64,000 bases of DNA, taken from Paraburkholderia unamae (GTDB taxonomy: Bacteria; Pseudomonadota; Gammaproteobacteria; Burkholderiales; Burkholderiaceae). The stretch's first letter is position 1. Each line of letters opens with the position of its first letter. Shown piece after piece: positions 1 to 8,584 of the stretch. Under the pieces are notes generated by a model. The model ran no database searches, was not told the DNA's origin, and saw nothing but the letters and a program-made list of their open reading frames with translations. The translations under genes and the position numbers were made by a program. The stretch spans positions 1 to 64,000 of the forward strand of contig NZ_QLSU01000042.1 in NCBI RefSeq assembly GCF_003268775.1, given 5' to 3'.

Positions 1-555
1 AAAAAGCTGCGCGCCGACGAAGTGGACCTCACGCTCATTCACTGGCCCGCGCCGAATAACGGCGTGTCGCTCGAAGAATTCATGAGCGCGCTCGCCGAGG
101 CGAAGTCGCAAGGCCTCACGAAGCAGATCGGCGTGTCGAACTTCAATATCGACCTGACGAAGCGGGCCATCGCCGTGGTCGGCAAGGAGAATGTCGCGAC
201 CAACCAGATCGAACTGAGCCCGTATTTGCAGAGCGGCAAGCTCGTGAGCTTCCTCCAGCAGGAAGGCATTCACGTGACGTCGTACATGACGCTTGCCTAC
301 GGCAAGGTGCTGGGCGACCCGGTCATTCGCGCCATCGCCGAACGCCGCCATGCCACGCCCGCCCAGGTGGCGCTGGCCTGGGCGCTGCGTCTGGGCTATT
401 CGGTCATTCCCTCTTCGACGAAGCGCGAAAACCTCGCCAGCAATCTGCTCGCGCAAACGCTGGAACTGAGCGACGAAGACATGGCGCAGATCGCCGCGCT
501 CGAACGCAACGGCCGCGAAGTGAGCCCCGAAGGTCTCGCCGCGCAGTGGGACTGA
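1..555 (+). CDS. dkgB: 2,5-didehydrogluconate reductase / methylglyoxal reductase (aldo-keto reductase), 3' part
   Basis: C-terminal 184 residues of an aldo-keto reductase; the frame is open at base 1, so the N-terminus with the catalytic Asp/Tyr lies outside the window. The visible part keeps the AKR blocks [25 protein letters not shown] and the NADPH-binding [13 protein letters not shown] near the C-terminus, and the ending [10 protein letters not shown] closely resembles my memory of Escherichia coli DkgB. Family members reduce 2,5-diketo-D-gluconate or small aldehydes such as methylglyoxal with NADPH in the cytosol. It is followed 79 bp later by an old-yellow-enzyme reductase in the same direction, so the two may form an aldehyde or electrophile detoxification pair. 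The family is certain; the exact substrate is inferred. Confidence 0.9.
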   Translation, partial: KKLRADEVDLTLIHWPAPNNGVSLEEFMSALAEAKSQGLTKQIGVSNFNIDLTKRAIAVVGKENVATNQIELSPYLQSGKLVSFLQQEGIHVTSYMTLAYGKVLGDPVIRAIAERRHATPAQVALAWALRLGYSVIPSSTKRENLASNLLAQTLELSDEDMAQIAALERNGREVSPEGLAAQWD

Positions 556-634
556 AGCCCCGGCCAACCGGTTTGAATTCACGCGGCCCTTCGGTCCCAC
601 GGCGCGCCGCGACTCCGCACAAGGAACCCTGACG

Positions 635-1750
635 ATGAAGCACGATCCTCTTTTCCAGCCGCTCCAGCTCGGCGCGCTGACCCTTCCCAACCGCATCGTG
701 ATGCCGCCCATGACGCGCTCGCGTGCGAGCCAGCCCGGCGACGAAGCCAACGACCTGATGGCCGAATACTATGCGCAACGCGCCGACGCCGGGCTCATCG
801 TGAGCGAGGGCACGTATATCGCGCCGCTCGGCAAGGGCTATGCGTGGACGCCCGGCATTCACACGCCGTCGCAGATCGACGGTTGGCGCAAGGTGACGAG
901 CGCGGTTCACGCGCGGGGCGGGCGCATCTTCGCGCAACTCTGGCACGTGGGCCGACTGAGCCACACCAGCCTGCTGGGCGGCGAACAACCGGTGTCGTCG
1001 TCGCCGCTTCAGGCCAAAGGCGTGAACGTGTTCATCGCCGGCGACGAGCAAGGCACGCCGGGCTTCGTTCAGGCATCCGAACCACGTGCGCTCGCCATCG
1101 ACGAGATTCGCGAAATCGTGGACCAGTACCGCACGGCGGCGCGCAACGCCATGGCGGCGGGCTTCGACGGCGTCGAACTGCACGCGGCGAACGGCTATCT
1201 CGTCAACCAGTTCATCGACTCGAACGCGAACACGCGCACCGACGAATACGGCGGCTCGCTCGACAACCGCCTGCGCTTTCTCGACGAAGTCGCGCGCGCG
1301 CTGATCGAAGGCACGGGTGACGCGCAGCGCGTGGGCATTCGCCTCGCACCGCTCACCACGCTCAACGGCTGCGAAGACGCCGATCCGGAAACCACCTATC
1401 TCGCAGCAGCAAAGCGGCTCGACGAAATCGGCGTGGCGTACATCCATATCGCCGAGGCCGACTGGGACGACGCACCGCACATGCCGCTCGAATTCAAGCG
1501 CAAGCTGCGCGCCACCTACTCAGGTGTGCTGATCTATGCGGGCAAGTACACGGGCGAACGCGCGCGCGACGCGATCGAGTCGGGCTGGGCCGACCTCATC
1601 GCGTTCGGCCGGCCGTTCGTCGCCAACCCCGATCTCGTGCAGCGCTTGCGCCTTGACGCGCCGCTCGCGGCACATCATCGCGAAACGCTGTTCGGCGGCG
1701 GCGCGAAGGGGCTCACGGACTATCCGGCGCTCGACGAAGCGGCGGCCTGA
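635..1750 (+). CDS. nemA: Old yellow enzyme family alkene reductase (N-ethylmaleimide reductase type)
   Basis: A 371-residue FMN-dependent TIM-barrel protein of the OYE family, which reduces activated C=C bonds and nitro compounds with NAD(P)H. The substrate anchor is seen as H183 and N186 with Y188 (HAANGYLVNQF), followed by the family block TRTDEYGGS-DNRLRF and the FMN phosphate region IAFGRPFVANPDLV near the C-terminus. The start ATG is preceded by AAGGA nine bases upstream. It lies between dkgB and a START-like protein, all on the same strand. NemA-like enzymes in gamma-proteobacteria sit with methylglyoxal detoxification genes, which fits the dkgB neighbour. The physiological substrate is unknown. 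Confidence 0.9.
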   Translation: MKHDPLFQPLQLGALTLPNRIVMPPMTRSRASQPGDEANDLMAEYYAQRADAGLIVSEGTYIAPLGKGYAWTPGIHTPSQIDGWRKVTSAVHARGGRIFAQLWHVGRLSHTSLLGGEQPVSSSPLQAKGVNVFIAGDEQGTPGFVQASEPRALAIDEIREIVDQYRTAARNAMAAGFDGVELHAANGYLVNQFIDSNANTRTDEYGGSLDNRLRFLDEVARALIEGTGDAQRVGIRLAPLTTLNGCEDADPETTYLAAAKRLDEIGVAYIHIAEADWDDAPHMPLEFKRKLRATYSGVLIYAGKYTGERARDAIESGWADLIAFGRPFVANPDLVQRLRLDAPLAAHHRETLFGGGAKGLTDYPALDEAAA

Positions 1751-1792
1751 ACCCCGGTCGAACTCAAGCACGAATTCATGAAGGACAACACT

Positions 1793-2224
1793 ATGGCAAA
1801 CGTAAGCGTATCCATCGATATTGCCGCGCCCGTGGAGTCGGTCTGGGCGCTGCTCGGCGAATTCAACGGCCTGCCCGCGTGGCTCGAATTCGTCCGCTCG
1901 TCGCGGCTCAGCGATGACGGGCGGCTGCGCCACCTCGAAGCGATCGACGGCTCGATCATCGTCGAGAACCTGCTCGAACACAGCGCGCCGGGCACGTTCT
2001 ATCGCTATGCGATCGTCGAAGGTCCCGATCCGGTGACGAACTACAGGGCAAAGCTGAGCGCCAGCGCCATCGACGCGACCCACACGCGCGCCACCTGGGC
2101 GAGCGAATTCGAGCCGCTCGACGAGCAAAGCGCCACCGCGCTCACCGGGCATTACGAGGTCCTGTACCGCGCGGGCCTCGATCGCCTCAAGACGCTCGTC
2201 GAAGCCGGAACAACGGCCGGCTGA
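1793..2224 (+). CDS. SRPBCC (START-like) family protein
   Basis: A 143-residue protein starting MANVSVSIDIAAPVESVW, the typical first beta strand and helix of the polyketide cyclase / START-like fold, which makes a hydrophobic ligand pocket. An in-frame ATG exists 15 bases upstream, but AAGGA sits at the right distance only for the ATG chosen here. Proteins of this group are often annotated as polyketide cyclase/dehydrase or dye-decolourising accessory proteins without proven activity. It follows the OYE reductase by 42 bp on the same strand and is probably cotranscribed. Ligand unknown. Confidence 0.85.
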   Translation: MANVSVSIDIAAPVESVWALLGEFNGLPAWLEFVRSSRLSDDGRLRHLEAIDGSIIVENLLEHSAPGTFYRYAIVEGPDPVTNYRAKLSASAIDATHTRATWASEFEPLDEQSATALTGHYEVLYRAGLDRLKTLVEAGTTAG

Positions 2225-2324
2225 CCTCTTCCGCAGTTCTCACATCGAGGCTTCGAGCACGGCGCGCCGGTCGCCGGCGCGAAGCCTCGCGCGGCGTTGC
2301 CCGCCCCTCGGGCAAACCCTGGCA

Positions 2325-2354
2325 TTGACCGAGATCAAATCTCTCCCGCACAAT
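2325..2354 (+). promoter_or_regulatory. Predicted sigma-70 promoter of catabolic operon A
   Basis: TTGACC (2325-2330) and CACAAT (2349-2354) are separated by 18 bp upstream of the cupin gene. The block GGGCAAACCCT immediately upstream recurs at the operon B promoter near 42.3 kb, also just before an ATTGACC -35 region. Read from the sequence; not tested. Confidence 0.55.
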
Positions 2355-2357
2355 TAG

Positions 2358-2390
2358 CCATATCGTGGACTTAACGTCCATATTGTGGAC
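2358..2390 (+). promoter_or_regulatory. Candidate IclR-type operator over the operon A transcription start
   Basis: CCATATCGTGGAC (2358-2370) is repeated directly as CCATATTGTGGAC (2378-2390), a 20-bp period, or about two helical turns. The junction also makes the inverted repeat TGGAC-N5-GTCCA (2366-2380). The site covers the expected start of transcription just after the -10 box, so a bound protein would be expected to repress. The IclR-family gene at the end of the cluster is the likely binder, by inference from context. Confidence 0.5.
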
Positions 2391-2406
2391 AAAGCGAGAG
2401 CAGACA

Positions 2407-2928
2407 ATGTCGGATAAAACTTACTCCCCTATGACGCCGTACCAGCTTCCGTTCCCCAAGGAAGCGCAGCAGGAAATCGTCATCCCCCACGCCATTCCCA
2501 CCGACGAACGCGTCTGGGTGCCCCAGGCCGAGAACGTCTGGTTCCGTCCGCTTTGCCTGAACACGGCGCAGGGCTACTGGATGAATTTGTTGCGCGTTCG
2601 CAAGTCAGGTGTCCTGAGCAGGCACCGCCACCCGCAGGCCGTGCACGGCATGGTGCTCAAGGGCCGCTGGCGCTATCTGGAGCACGACTGGGAAGCCACC
2701 GAAGGCAGCTATGTGTTCGAGCCGCCCGGCGAAACGCACACGCTTTACGTGCCGGAAGACGTGGAGGAAATGATCACCTACTTCCAGGTGAACGGCGTGA
2801 TGTTCTACTGCGACCCCTGGGGCAACTACACGGGCTACGAGGACGTGTTCACGAAGATCGACATGTGCCGCAAGCACTACGCGGCCATGGGCCTGGGCGA
2901 AGACTACGTGGACCAGTTCATCCGATGA
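2407..2928 (+). CDS. Three-His cupin, 2,4'-dihydroxyacetophenone dioxygenase family
   Basis: A 173-residue single-domain cupin. H73 and H75 (RHRH), with H111 in PGETHTL, form the three-His iron site expected for 2,4'-dihydroxyacetophenone dioxygenase-like enzymes, which cleave a carbon-carbon bond next to a carbonyl. The ATG at 2407 has a GAGAG ribosome site; an upstream GTG in frame lies inside the operator and is rejected. The gene opens an operon with two short-chain dehydrogenases and an MFS importer and overlaps the next gene by ATGA. A clear paralogue sits at 47.3 kb in operon B, sharing VLKGRW-YLEHDW and YEDVFTKI. The real substrate may be a sugar- or polyol-derived ketone rather than an aromatic one. 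Confidence 0.85.
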   Translation: MSDKTYSPMTPYQLPFPKEAQQEIVIPHAIPTDERVWVPQAENVWFRPLCLNTAQGYWMNLLRVRKSGVLSRHRHPQAVHGMVLKGRWRYLEHDWEATEGSYVFEPPGETHTLYVPEDVEEMITYFQVNGVMFYCDPWGNYTGYEDVFTKIDMCRKHYAAMGLGEDYVDQFIR

Positions 2929-3662
2929 GCCGCGCCCGCTACGACTTCGCGGGGCGCGTGGCCGTCGTGACCGGCGCCGCGGGCGGCATCGGCCGCGCGA
3001 TCAGCAACGCCTTCGCGCACGGCGGCGCGCGCACCGTGAACTGGGACCGCGTGCCCGGCGATCGGGACAGCGCCGCCGCGCCCCATCACGTGGAAGTCGA
3101 CGTCACCCGCCCCGAGACCGTCGAGGCGGCGCTTGCCGAAACGCTCGCGCGCTTCGGGCGCATCGACTACCTCGTGAACAACGCGGGCTTCGCCGGGTCG
3201 ACCATGCCGCTCGACGCTTACGATCCCGCCGAATGGCAGCGCATTGTGGACGTCAATCTGGTCGGCACGTATCACGTTTGCCGCCACGTCGTGCCGGTCA
3301 TGCGCCGCGCGCAAGCCGGGCGCATCGTCAACGTGGCCTCGCTCGCAGGCAAGGAAGGCACGCCGAACGCCTCCGCCTACAGCGCCGCGAAGGCGGGCGT
3401 GATCGCGCTGACCAAGTCGCTTGGCAAGGAGCTCGCGCAAACGGGCATTCTCGTCAACGGCATTGCGCCCGCCGCCGTGGAAACGCCGCTGCTCGCGCAA
3501 ATGTCGGCGGCGCACGTGCAGACGATGATCGACAAAAGCCCGCTCGGGCGCCTCGGCACCGTCGACGAAGTCGCCGAACTCGCGCTCTGGCTTTGTTCGG
3601 ATTCCTGCACGTTCAGCACGGGCGCGATATTTGACCTTTCGGGCGGCCGCGCGACGTATTGA
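2925..3662 (+). CDS. SDR-family NAD(P)-dependent dehydrogenase
   Basis: A 245-residue classical short-chain dehydrogenase. TGAAGGIG at residues 16-23 binds the cofactor, NNAG follows the fourth strand, and the catalytic set is Ser in NVASLAG with YSAAK. The start ATG overlaps the stop of the cupin gene (ATGA), so the two are translationally coupled. Classical SDRs oxidise secondary alcohols or reduce ketones; here it probably prepares or processes the cupin substrate. The proline-rich gap PGDRDSAAAPHH after the second strand leaves an atypical cofactor-selectivity loop. Confidence 0.9.
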   Translation: MSRARYDFAGRVAVVTGAAGGIGRAISNAFAHGGARTVNWDRVPGDRDSAAAPHHVEVDVTRPETVEAALAETLARFGRIDYLVNNAGFAGSTMPLDAYDPAEWQRIVDVNLVGTYHVCRHVVPVMRRAQAGRIVNVASLAGKEGTPNASAYSAAKAGVIALTKSLGKELAQTGILVNGIAPAAVETPLLAQMSAAHVQTMIDKSPLGRLGTVDEVAELALWLCSDSCTFSTGAIFDLSGGRATY

Positions 3663-3730
3663 TGCGCCGCACCGATTCATAGTGCGCCGCCGCCCGGCGC
3701 ACACACTACAACAGCACAAGGAGACGAGCC

Positions 3731-5032
3731 ATGCAAAAGAAGTCGCAACGGCTAAAACGCACCCAGACGGTCGCCATCGCCTTTCTGACGATAGCCGGCA
3801 TCGTCAACTATCTCGACCGCAGCACGCTGTCCATCGCCAACCATTCCGTGGCCGAGGAACTGCATCTGAACGCCTCGGAAATGGGCCTGCTGCTGTCGGC
3901 CTTTTCGCTCGCCTATGCGTTCGCGCAATTGCCGGTGGGCGCGATGCTCGACCGTTTCGGCTCACGCGTGATGCTCGGGCTCGGCATGCTCGTGTGGTCG
4001 GTCGCGCAGGTGACGGGCGGCTTCATCCAGACGCTCAATCACTTTCTCGCCGCACGCGTCGTGCTCGGCATTGCCGAAGCGCCGTTGTTCCCCGCCGGGG
4101 CCAAGGTCATTCATGAATGGTTCGCCGTGCGCGAGCGCGGCGCGCCGACGGGCACGTTCGTCTCCTCTTCGACGATCGCGCCGATGATCGCGCCGCCGCT
4201 GCTCACCGTGCTGATGCTCACGTTCGGCTGGCGCCCGATGTTCATCATCATGGGGGTGCTGGGCGTGCTCGTCTCGATCGGCTGGTACATGGTCTATCGC
4301 AACCGCGATCAGGTCGTGCTCACCGCCGAGGAAACGGCGTGGCTCGAAGACGGTGCGACCCAGGCGCCGCAAAAGAGCGCGCTGAGCTTCGCCGAGTGGG
4401 GCATGCTGCTCAAGCAGCGCAACACGTGGGGCATGATCTTCGGCTTCATGGGCGTGATCTACATGGTGTGGCTCTACCTCACCTGGCTGCCCGGCTACCT
4501 GGAGAAGGAGCGCCACATCAGCATCGCGCACACGGGCTGGCTCGTCGCCATTCCCTATGTGTTCGGCACGATCGGCATGGCGAGCAGCGGCTTTATCTCC
4601 GACTACCTGCTCAATCGCGGCATGGCGCCCATTCGCAGCCGCAAGTGGCCGCTGTGCGTGGGCCTGATCGGCGCGGCCGCGTTCACTGTGCCGGCCGCCT
4701 ACACGCCGAGCACCGCGCTCGCCATCACCTATGTGTCGGTCGCGATGTTCTTCGTGAACATGTCGAGCGGCGCCGCCTGGGCGCTCGTGAGCGTGGCCGC
4801 GCCGCGCCATCTCGTGGCCTCGCTCGGCAGCATGCAGAATTTCGGCGGCTATTTCGGCGGCTCGTTCGCGCCGGTCATCACGGGCATCGTGGTGGACCAG
4901 ACGCATTCGTTCGTCAACGCCCTGCTCATCAGCGCGGCTGTGGCGTTCGCCGCCGCATTCGTCTATCTCTTCGTCGTCAAGGAAGTCACGCCTCAGGGCG
5001 AGCGCCAGGCGGCGGCCACTCAACCCACCTGA
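3731..5032 (+). CDS. MFS transporter, anion:cation symporter (ACS) family
   Basis: A 433-residue, 12-helix major facilitator. The early motif VNYLDRSTLSIAN and the loop MLDRFGSRVML are typical of the ACS family, whose members import hexuronates, galactonate, glucarate, phthalate and related organic anions by proton symport. AAGGAGAC lies upstream of the ATG. It sits between two SDR genes in operon A and is the likely uptake route for the compound degraded. The C-terminal tail is short and cytosolic. The substrate cannot be read from sequence; a sugar acid or small aromatic acid is most probable. Confidence 0.9.
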   Translation: MQKKSQRLKRTQTVAIAFLTIAGIVNYLDRSTLSIANHSVAEELHLNASEMGLLLSAFSLAYAFAQLPVGAMLDRFGSRVMLGLGMLVWSVAQVTGGFIQTLNHFLAARVVLGIAEAPLFPAGAKVIHEWFAVRERGAPTGTFVSSSTIAPMIAPPLLTVLMLTFGWRPMFIIMGVLGVLVSIGWYMVYRNRDQVVLTAEETAWLEDGATQAPQKSALSFAEWGMLLKQRNTWGMIFGFMGVIYMVWLYLTWLPGYLEKERHISIAHTGWLVAIPYVFGTIGMASSGFISDYLLNRGMAPIRSRKWPLCVGLIGAAAFTVPAAYTPSTALAITYVSVAMFFVNMSSGAAWALVSVAAPRHLVASLGSMQNFGGYFGGSFAPVITGIVVDQTHSFVNALLISAAVAFAAAFVYLFVVKEVTPQGERQAAATQPT

Positions 5033-5055
5033 TTCATTCGTTCGCACTCCGCACC

Positions 5056-5793
5056 ATGACATTCAAGGACAATCTTCTGGAGGGCAAGGTCGCCCTCGTA
5101 ACGGGCGGCCTCTCCGGCATTGGCGCTGCCATCGCCAACCGTCTCGCGCAACTCGGCGCGCACACCGTGGCGGCCGGTCTGCCGCCGGCATCGAGCACGC
5201 CCGATGCGCCCGACGCCCTGGACGCCGCCGTGCAGCGCGCGACGCTCGACGTGCGCTCCGCCGACGACGTCGCACGCGTGATCGGCGGCTTCGAGCGGCT
5301 CGATATCGTGGTGAATTGCGCGGGCGTCATCAGCCGCGGCGAGGAACACCAGATCGAGGTGTTCGAACGCGTGCTCGACATCAATCTCAACGGCACGATG
5401 CGCGTATGCGCGAGCGCGCGCGAATTGCTGAAGGCGTCGTCGGGCTGCATCGTCAACACGGCGTCGATGCTGAGCTTTTTCGGCGGCGGCCTCGTGCCCG
5501 CCTATAGCGCGAGCAAGGGCGGCGTGGCGCAGCTCACGCGCTCGCTCGCGATTGCCTATGCGGGCGACAATATCCGCGTGAACGCGCTCGCGCCCGGCTG
5601 GATCGCCACGCCGCTCACGCAGGCGCTACAGGACGACGACGGCCGCGCGCAGGGCATTCTCGAACGCACGCCGATGAAGCGCTGGGGCCGGCCCGAGGAA
5701 GTCGCCAACGTGGCGGCGTTCCTCTGCACGCCCGCCGCTTCGTTCATGACGGGCGCGATCGTGCCGGTGGACGGCGGCTATCTGTGCGCGTGA
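5056..5793 (+). CDS. SDR-family oxidoreductase
   Basis: A second classical short-chain dehydrogenase of operon A, 245 residues, with TGGLSGIG near the N-terminus, NCAG in place of NNAG, and the catalytic YSASK. It starts with MTFKDNLLEGKVALVTGG; the ribosome site is weak and the start lies 23 bp after the MFS stop. It differs strongly from the first SDR of the operon, so two separate redox steps are likely. The ending MTGAIVPVDGGYLCA is standard for the family. Substrate unknown. Confidence 0.9.
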   Translation: MTFKDNLLEGKVALVTGGLSGIGAAIANRLAQLGAHTVAAGLPPASSTPDAPDALDAAVQRATLDVRSADDVARVIGGFERLDIVVNCAGVISRGEEHQIEVFERVLDINLNGTMRVCASARELLKASSGCIVNTASMLSFFGGGLVPAYSASKGGVAQLTRSLAIAYAGDNIRVNALAPGWIATPLTQALQDDDGRAQGILERTPMKRWGRPEEVANVAAFLCTPAASFMTGAIVPVDGGYLCA

Positions 5794-5901
5794 CGCGCAC
5801 CTGATGGACGCATGATCGCCATTCCCTGTGCTCCGGCAACCTCGGCGCGCACGCGCCGCGCCGATGTCCGGGGCCTGGAATTGCGGGCATAATGACGCCA
5901 C

Positions 5902-6750
5902 ATGGCGCCTGCAAGCTTTCGAATGTCGACCTCAGAACCCTCCGCATCCTCCTCCGCCTCCACAGCACCCGGCGACGCCAAGGCCGTCGCCGGCACCGCC
6001 GCCTTTTCGAAGTTCATCGCCGTGCTTCAGCTCATCGCCGACGCCGACACGCCGCCGAACATCGCGAAGCTCGTGGCGGCGAGCGGCTATCCGCGCCCGA
6101 CCGTGCATCGCATCGTGTCGGCGCTCCAGGCCGAAGGGCTCGTCACGGCGGTGGGCGGCGGCAACACGTTCGCGCTCGGCACGCGGCTCGTGAGCCTCGC
6201 AAGCCGTAGCTGGGAGCGCTCCGACCTGCGCATCGCCGCCGTCGACGCGCTCATGGAACTGCGCAACACCACCTCCGAAACGGTGCATCTCGCCGTGCCG
6301 AGCGACGGTGCGATGGTCTACATCGAAAAGCTCGAAAGTCCGCACGCCGTGCGCATGGCCTCGCGCATCGGCACGCGCGTGACGCTCACGTCGAGCTCGG
6401 TGGGCAAGGCATGGCTCGCCACGCTCACGCCGGCCGAACGCGAGCCGCTGCTCCAGCACGCGCCGCGCGTGCGCTTCACCGAGCATACGATGACCGATCT
6501 CGACGCGATTCGCGAGGAGATCGAACTCACGGCGCAGCGTGGTTATGCGGAAGACCGCGAGGAAAACGAGCAGTCGATCTGGTGTTACGGCGCGGCGATT
6601 CTCGGCGCCGACGGGCGCGCGGTGGGCTGTGTGAGCATCAGCATGCCGATGTTTCGCCGCGAGGCCGACGCGCAACGCAGCTACGTCGAGCCGCTGCTCG
6701 CGGCGTGCCGCGCGATTGCCGCGCGGCTCGGCCCGGTTTCGGCGCGCTGA
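5902..6750 (+). CDS. IclR-family transcriptional regulator
   Basis: A 282-residue regulator. A winged helix-turn-helix spans about residues 30-90 (KFIAVLQLIADADTPPNIAK then RPTVHRIVSALQAEGLV) and an IclR effector domain follows. The first ATG (5902) is used; an in-frame ATG at 5923 is also possible because residues 1-30 are low complexity. It closes operon A after a 108-bp gap that holds a GGGCATAATG stretch, so it may have its own promoter. IclR proteins usually repress or activate neighbouring catabolic operons in response to a small acid; the repeated operator at 2358-2390 is the obvious target. Confidence 0.9.
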   Translation: MAPASFRMSTSEPSASSSASTAPGDAKAVAGTAAFSKFIAVLQLIADADTPPNIAKLVAASGYPRPTVHRIVSALQAEGLVTAVGGGNTFALGTRLVSLASRSWERSDLRIAAVDALMELRNTTSETVHLAVPSDGAMVYIEKLESPHAVRMASRIGTRVTLTSSSVGKAWLATLTPAEREPLLQHAPRVRFTEHTMTDLDAIREEIELTAQRGYAEDREENEQSIWCYGAAILGADGRAVGCVSISMPMFRREADAQRSYVEPLLAACRAIAARLGPVSAR

Positions 6751-6796
6751 GCCGCCCGGCGCGCGGGCGGCGTCTCGCGCCACGGCGGCGGCTTCG

Positions 6797-7231
6797 TTAC
6801 TTCGCCTCTTCGACGCGCCGCTCGTCGGTGTTGCTCGGAAAGCGCGCCTGCCCGTAGCGGATGATGAGCACGCCCAGCGCGATCAGCACGATCGCGGCGG
6901 CGGAGGCAAGCAAATGGAGTTCCGTGTTCGCGCCCGCGCGCAGGATCAGATCCCGCGCGATCGATACCATCGCGATGTAGAGCGGAAAACGCACGGGCAA
7001 CTGGCCCGCCTTGAGATACTGCCCGACCATCGCGAATATTTCGAGGTAGAGGAACATCAGCAGCAGATCGGTCAGCGTCACGCCGTCCGAATTCACCATG
7101 TGCCAGATCAGCACGCCCATGGCCGCCACGGTGCCAATGCCGATAATGAACAGGCCGAACAGTTCGGCCAGTTCCATGGCGCGCTCAAGGCGCTCCTTGA
7201 TCGCTCGTTGCAGAGCGTGCTCGTACTTCAT
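6797..7231 (-). CDS. PsiE-like inner-membrane protein
   Basis: A 144-residue protein with four predicted membrane helices, including LFGLFIIGIGTVAAMGVLIW and LLLMFLYLEIFAMVGQYL, which is the layout of the phosphate-starvation-inducible PsiE family. The start MKYEHALQRAIKERLERAM gives a charged cytosolic N-terminus; a longer frame upstream has no ribosome site. Function of the family is unknown. It stands alone between the IclR gene (convergent) and the DapA-like gene, whose stop lies 123 bp upstream of this start. Confidence 0.8.
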   Translation of the reverse strand: MKYEHALQRAIKERLERAMELAELFGLFIIGIGTVAAMGVLIWHMVNSDGVTLTDLLLMFLYLEIFAMVGQYLKAGQLPVRFPLYIAMVSIARDLILRAGANTELHLLASAAAIVLIALGVLIIRYGQARFPSNTDERRVEEAK

Positions 7232-7354
7232 CTTCGCGGTTCCCAATTGACAAGGTAAGGGGATAGTACCGCGACGAAATGAAAATTCGAAAATGCGCGC
7301 GTAAGCGAAGATGAAATCGGGTCCGGCTGTGGCCGCCGGATCAAACCACCTCAA

Positions 7355-8233
7355 TCAAGCCACTGGCGCAACCGCGCGCAGATCGTCGAGCACGGCGCGC
7401 GCGAATTCGAGCTGCGTGACGAGCGCGGGCGAAGCGCGCCGTATCGGCATGCGCGTTTCGTGCGAGATGCGCCCGTCGAGCGCCAGCATGGCCTTGACCG
7501 CGGCGGGGTTCGGCGCGGTGAACAAGAGGCGCAGCACGGGCTTGAAGCGCATGAACAGGCGCTGCGCCGCCTCGCCGTAGCCGGCCTTCCTGAGCGCCAG
7601 CACGTCGCGCAGCAGGTCGGCGCAAACGTGCGCGCTCGCGAGAATGCCCCCCGCGCCGCCCGCTTCCAGGCATTCGAGAAACGCTTCGTCGGTGCCGCAC
7701 AACAGCGTGATGGGCAGCGCGCCCAGCGCTTCATAGCGTTCGCTCACGCAAGCCTTGATCGCCACGATATTGTCGATTTCGGCCAGCCGGCGCACCGTGT
7801 CGACTTCGAGCGAAACGCCGGTGCGATGCGGCACGTCGTAGAGCACGACCGGTCGTGCGGTCGCGGCCGCGATCTGCTCGAAGTGCCACAGGAGACCTGC
7901 CTGGTCCGGGCACACGAATGACGGCGGCGGCGCAAGAAAGCCCGCCACGTCCCATCTTTCCAGGCTGCGCACGTCCTGCACGAACGCTTGCGTGTCGCTG
8001 CCGCCCAGGCCCGCGAGCACGGGCACACGTCCTGCCGCCACATCCGTTATCGCCTGCAAGACCGCAAGACGTTCGACGCCGCGCAGCAGCGCTGCCTCGC
8101 CTGTCGTGCTGAGCGCGACGACACCGGCAATGCCGCTGCTCACGGACTCGTCGGTCAGACGTTGCAATGCGTCGATATCCACTTCGCCGTCGCGCAGGGG
8201 CGTGACGATCGGCAACCAGATTCCTTCGAACAT
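7355..8233 (-). CDS. DapA-family aldolase (dihydrodipicolinate synthase / N-acetylneuraminate lyase superfamily)
   Basis: A 292-residue TIM barrel. The Schiff-base lysine is K160 (VAIKACVSE), with Y132 in YDVPHRTG and the STTGEA loop at T43-T44, all as in DapA. AAGGAGG precedes the ATG at 8233. Such enzymes join or split pyruvate and an aldehyde. The gene follows a 109-residue protein of unknown function by one base, so it belongs to a two-gene operon with an 18-bp palindrome in front. That context is unlike housekeeping lysine synthesis, and a catabolic aldolase or a paralogue of dapA is equally possible. Confidence 0.85.
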   Translation of the reverse strand: MFEGIWLPIVTPLRDGEVDIDALQRLTDESVSSGIAGVVALSTTGEAALLRGVERLAVLQAITDVAAGRVPVLAGLGGSDTQAFVQDVRSLERWDVAGFLAPPPSFVCPDQAGLLWHFEQIAAATARPVVLYDVPHRTGVSLEVDTVRRLAEIDNIVAIKACVSERYEALGALPITLLCGTDEAFLECLEAGGAGGILASAHVCADLLRDVLALRKAGYGEAAQRLFMRFKPVLRLLFTAPNPAAVKAMLALDGRISHETRMPIRRASPALVTQLEFARAVLDDLRAVAPVA

Positions 8234-8234
8234 A

Positions 8235-8564
8235 TCAGGCCTCCTTGCGCGGCATACGCTCACGCAACGCGCCGATCGCGGCTTGCGGAACGGTGGTCAT
8301 GAGCGTATGCAAGGTGAAGTCGATATCCTCGGGCGCGATATCGAGCAGCACGCGCGTCACGCCGCGCTCGAAGCCGGTCTGCGCGACGTACACGCCGAGC
8401 GGCGAATGAAGCAGCGTGGCGAGATGGGCGCGCGCGGTATCGGCGGTGCTTGCGGTCAGCACGACTTCCAGCCAAGCACGCGGCGCGCGCAGCGGCACGA
8501 CTTTGGCGCGCGGGCGGGGACGAGGGGCTTCGTCGTAAAGCGTAATGGGATTTGCGCAAGCCAT
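8235..8564 (-). CDS. Hypothetical protein coupled to DapA-like gene
   Basis: A 109-residue protein starting MACANPITLYDEAP that I do not recognise. It has no signal peptide or membrane helix; residues 25-100 look like a mixed alpha/beta domain (WLEVVLTAST, GVTRVLLDIA, DIDFTLHTLM). Its stop and the next ATG are one base apart, so its translation is probably coupled to the aldolase. An 18-bp palindrome lies 20 bp upstream of its start. It could be a small accessory or regulatory subunit; no function is claimed. Confidence 0.65.
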   Translation of the reverse strand: MACANPITLYDEAPRPRPRAKVVPLRAPRAWLEVVLTASTADTARAHLATLLHSPLGVYVAQTGFERGVTRVLLDIAPEDIDFTLHTLMTTVPQAAIGALRERMPRKEA

Positions 8565-8584
8565 GAGAATGAGGCGGTACTCGC

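Noticed and set aside
3663-3730. Possible separate small gene between the first SDR and the MFS gene
   Set aside because: Only 68 bp with no start and ribosome site pair other than that of the MFS gene.
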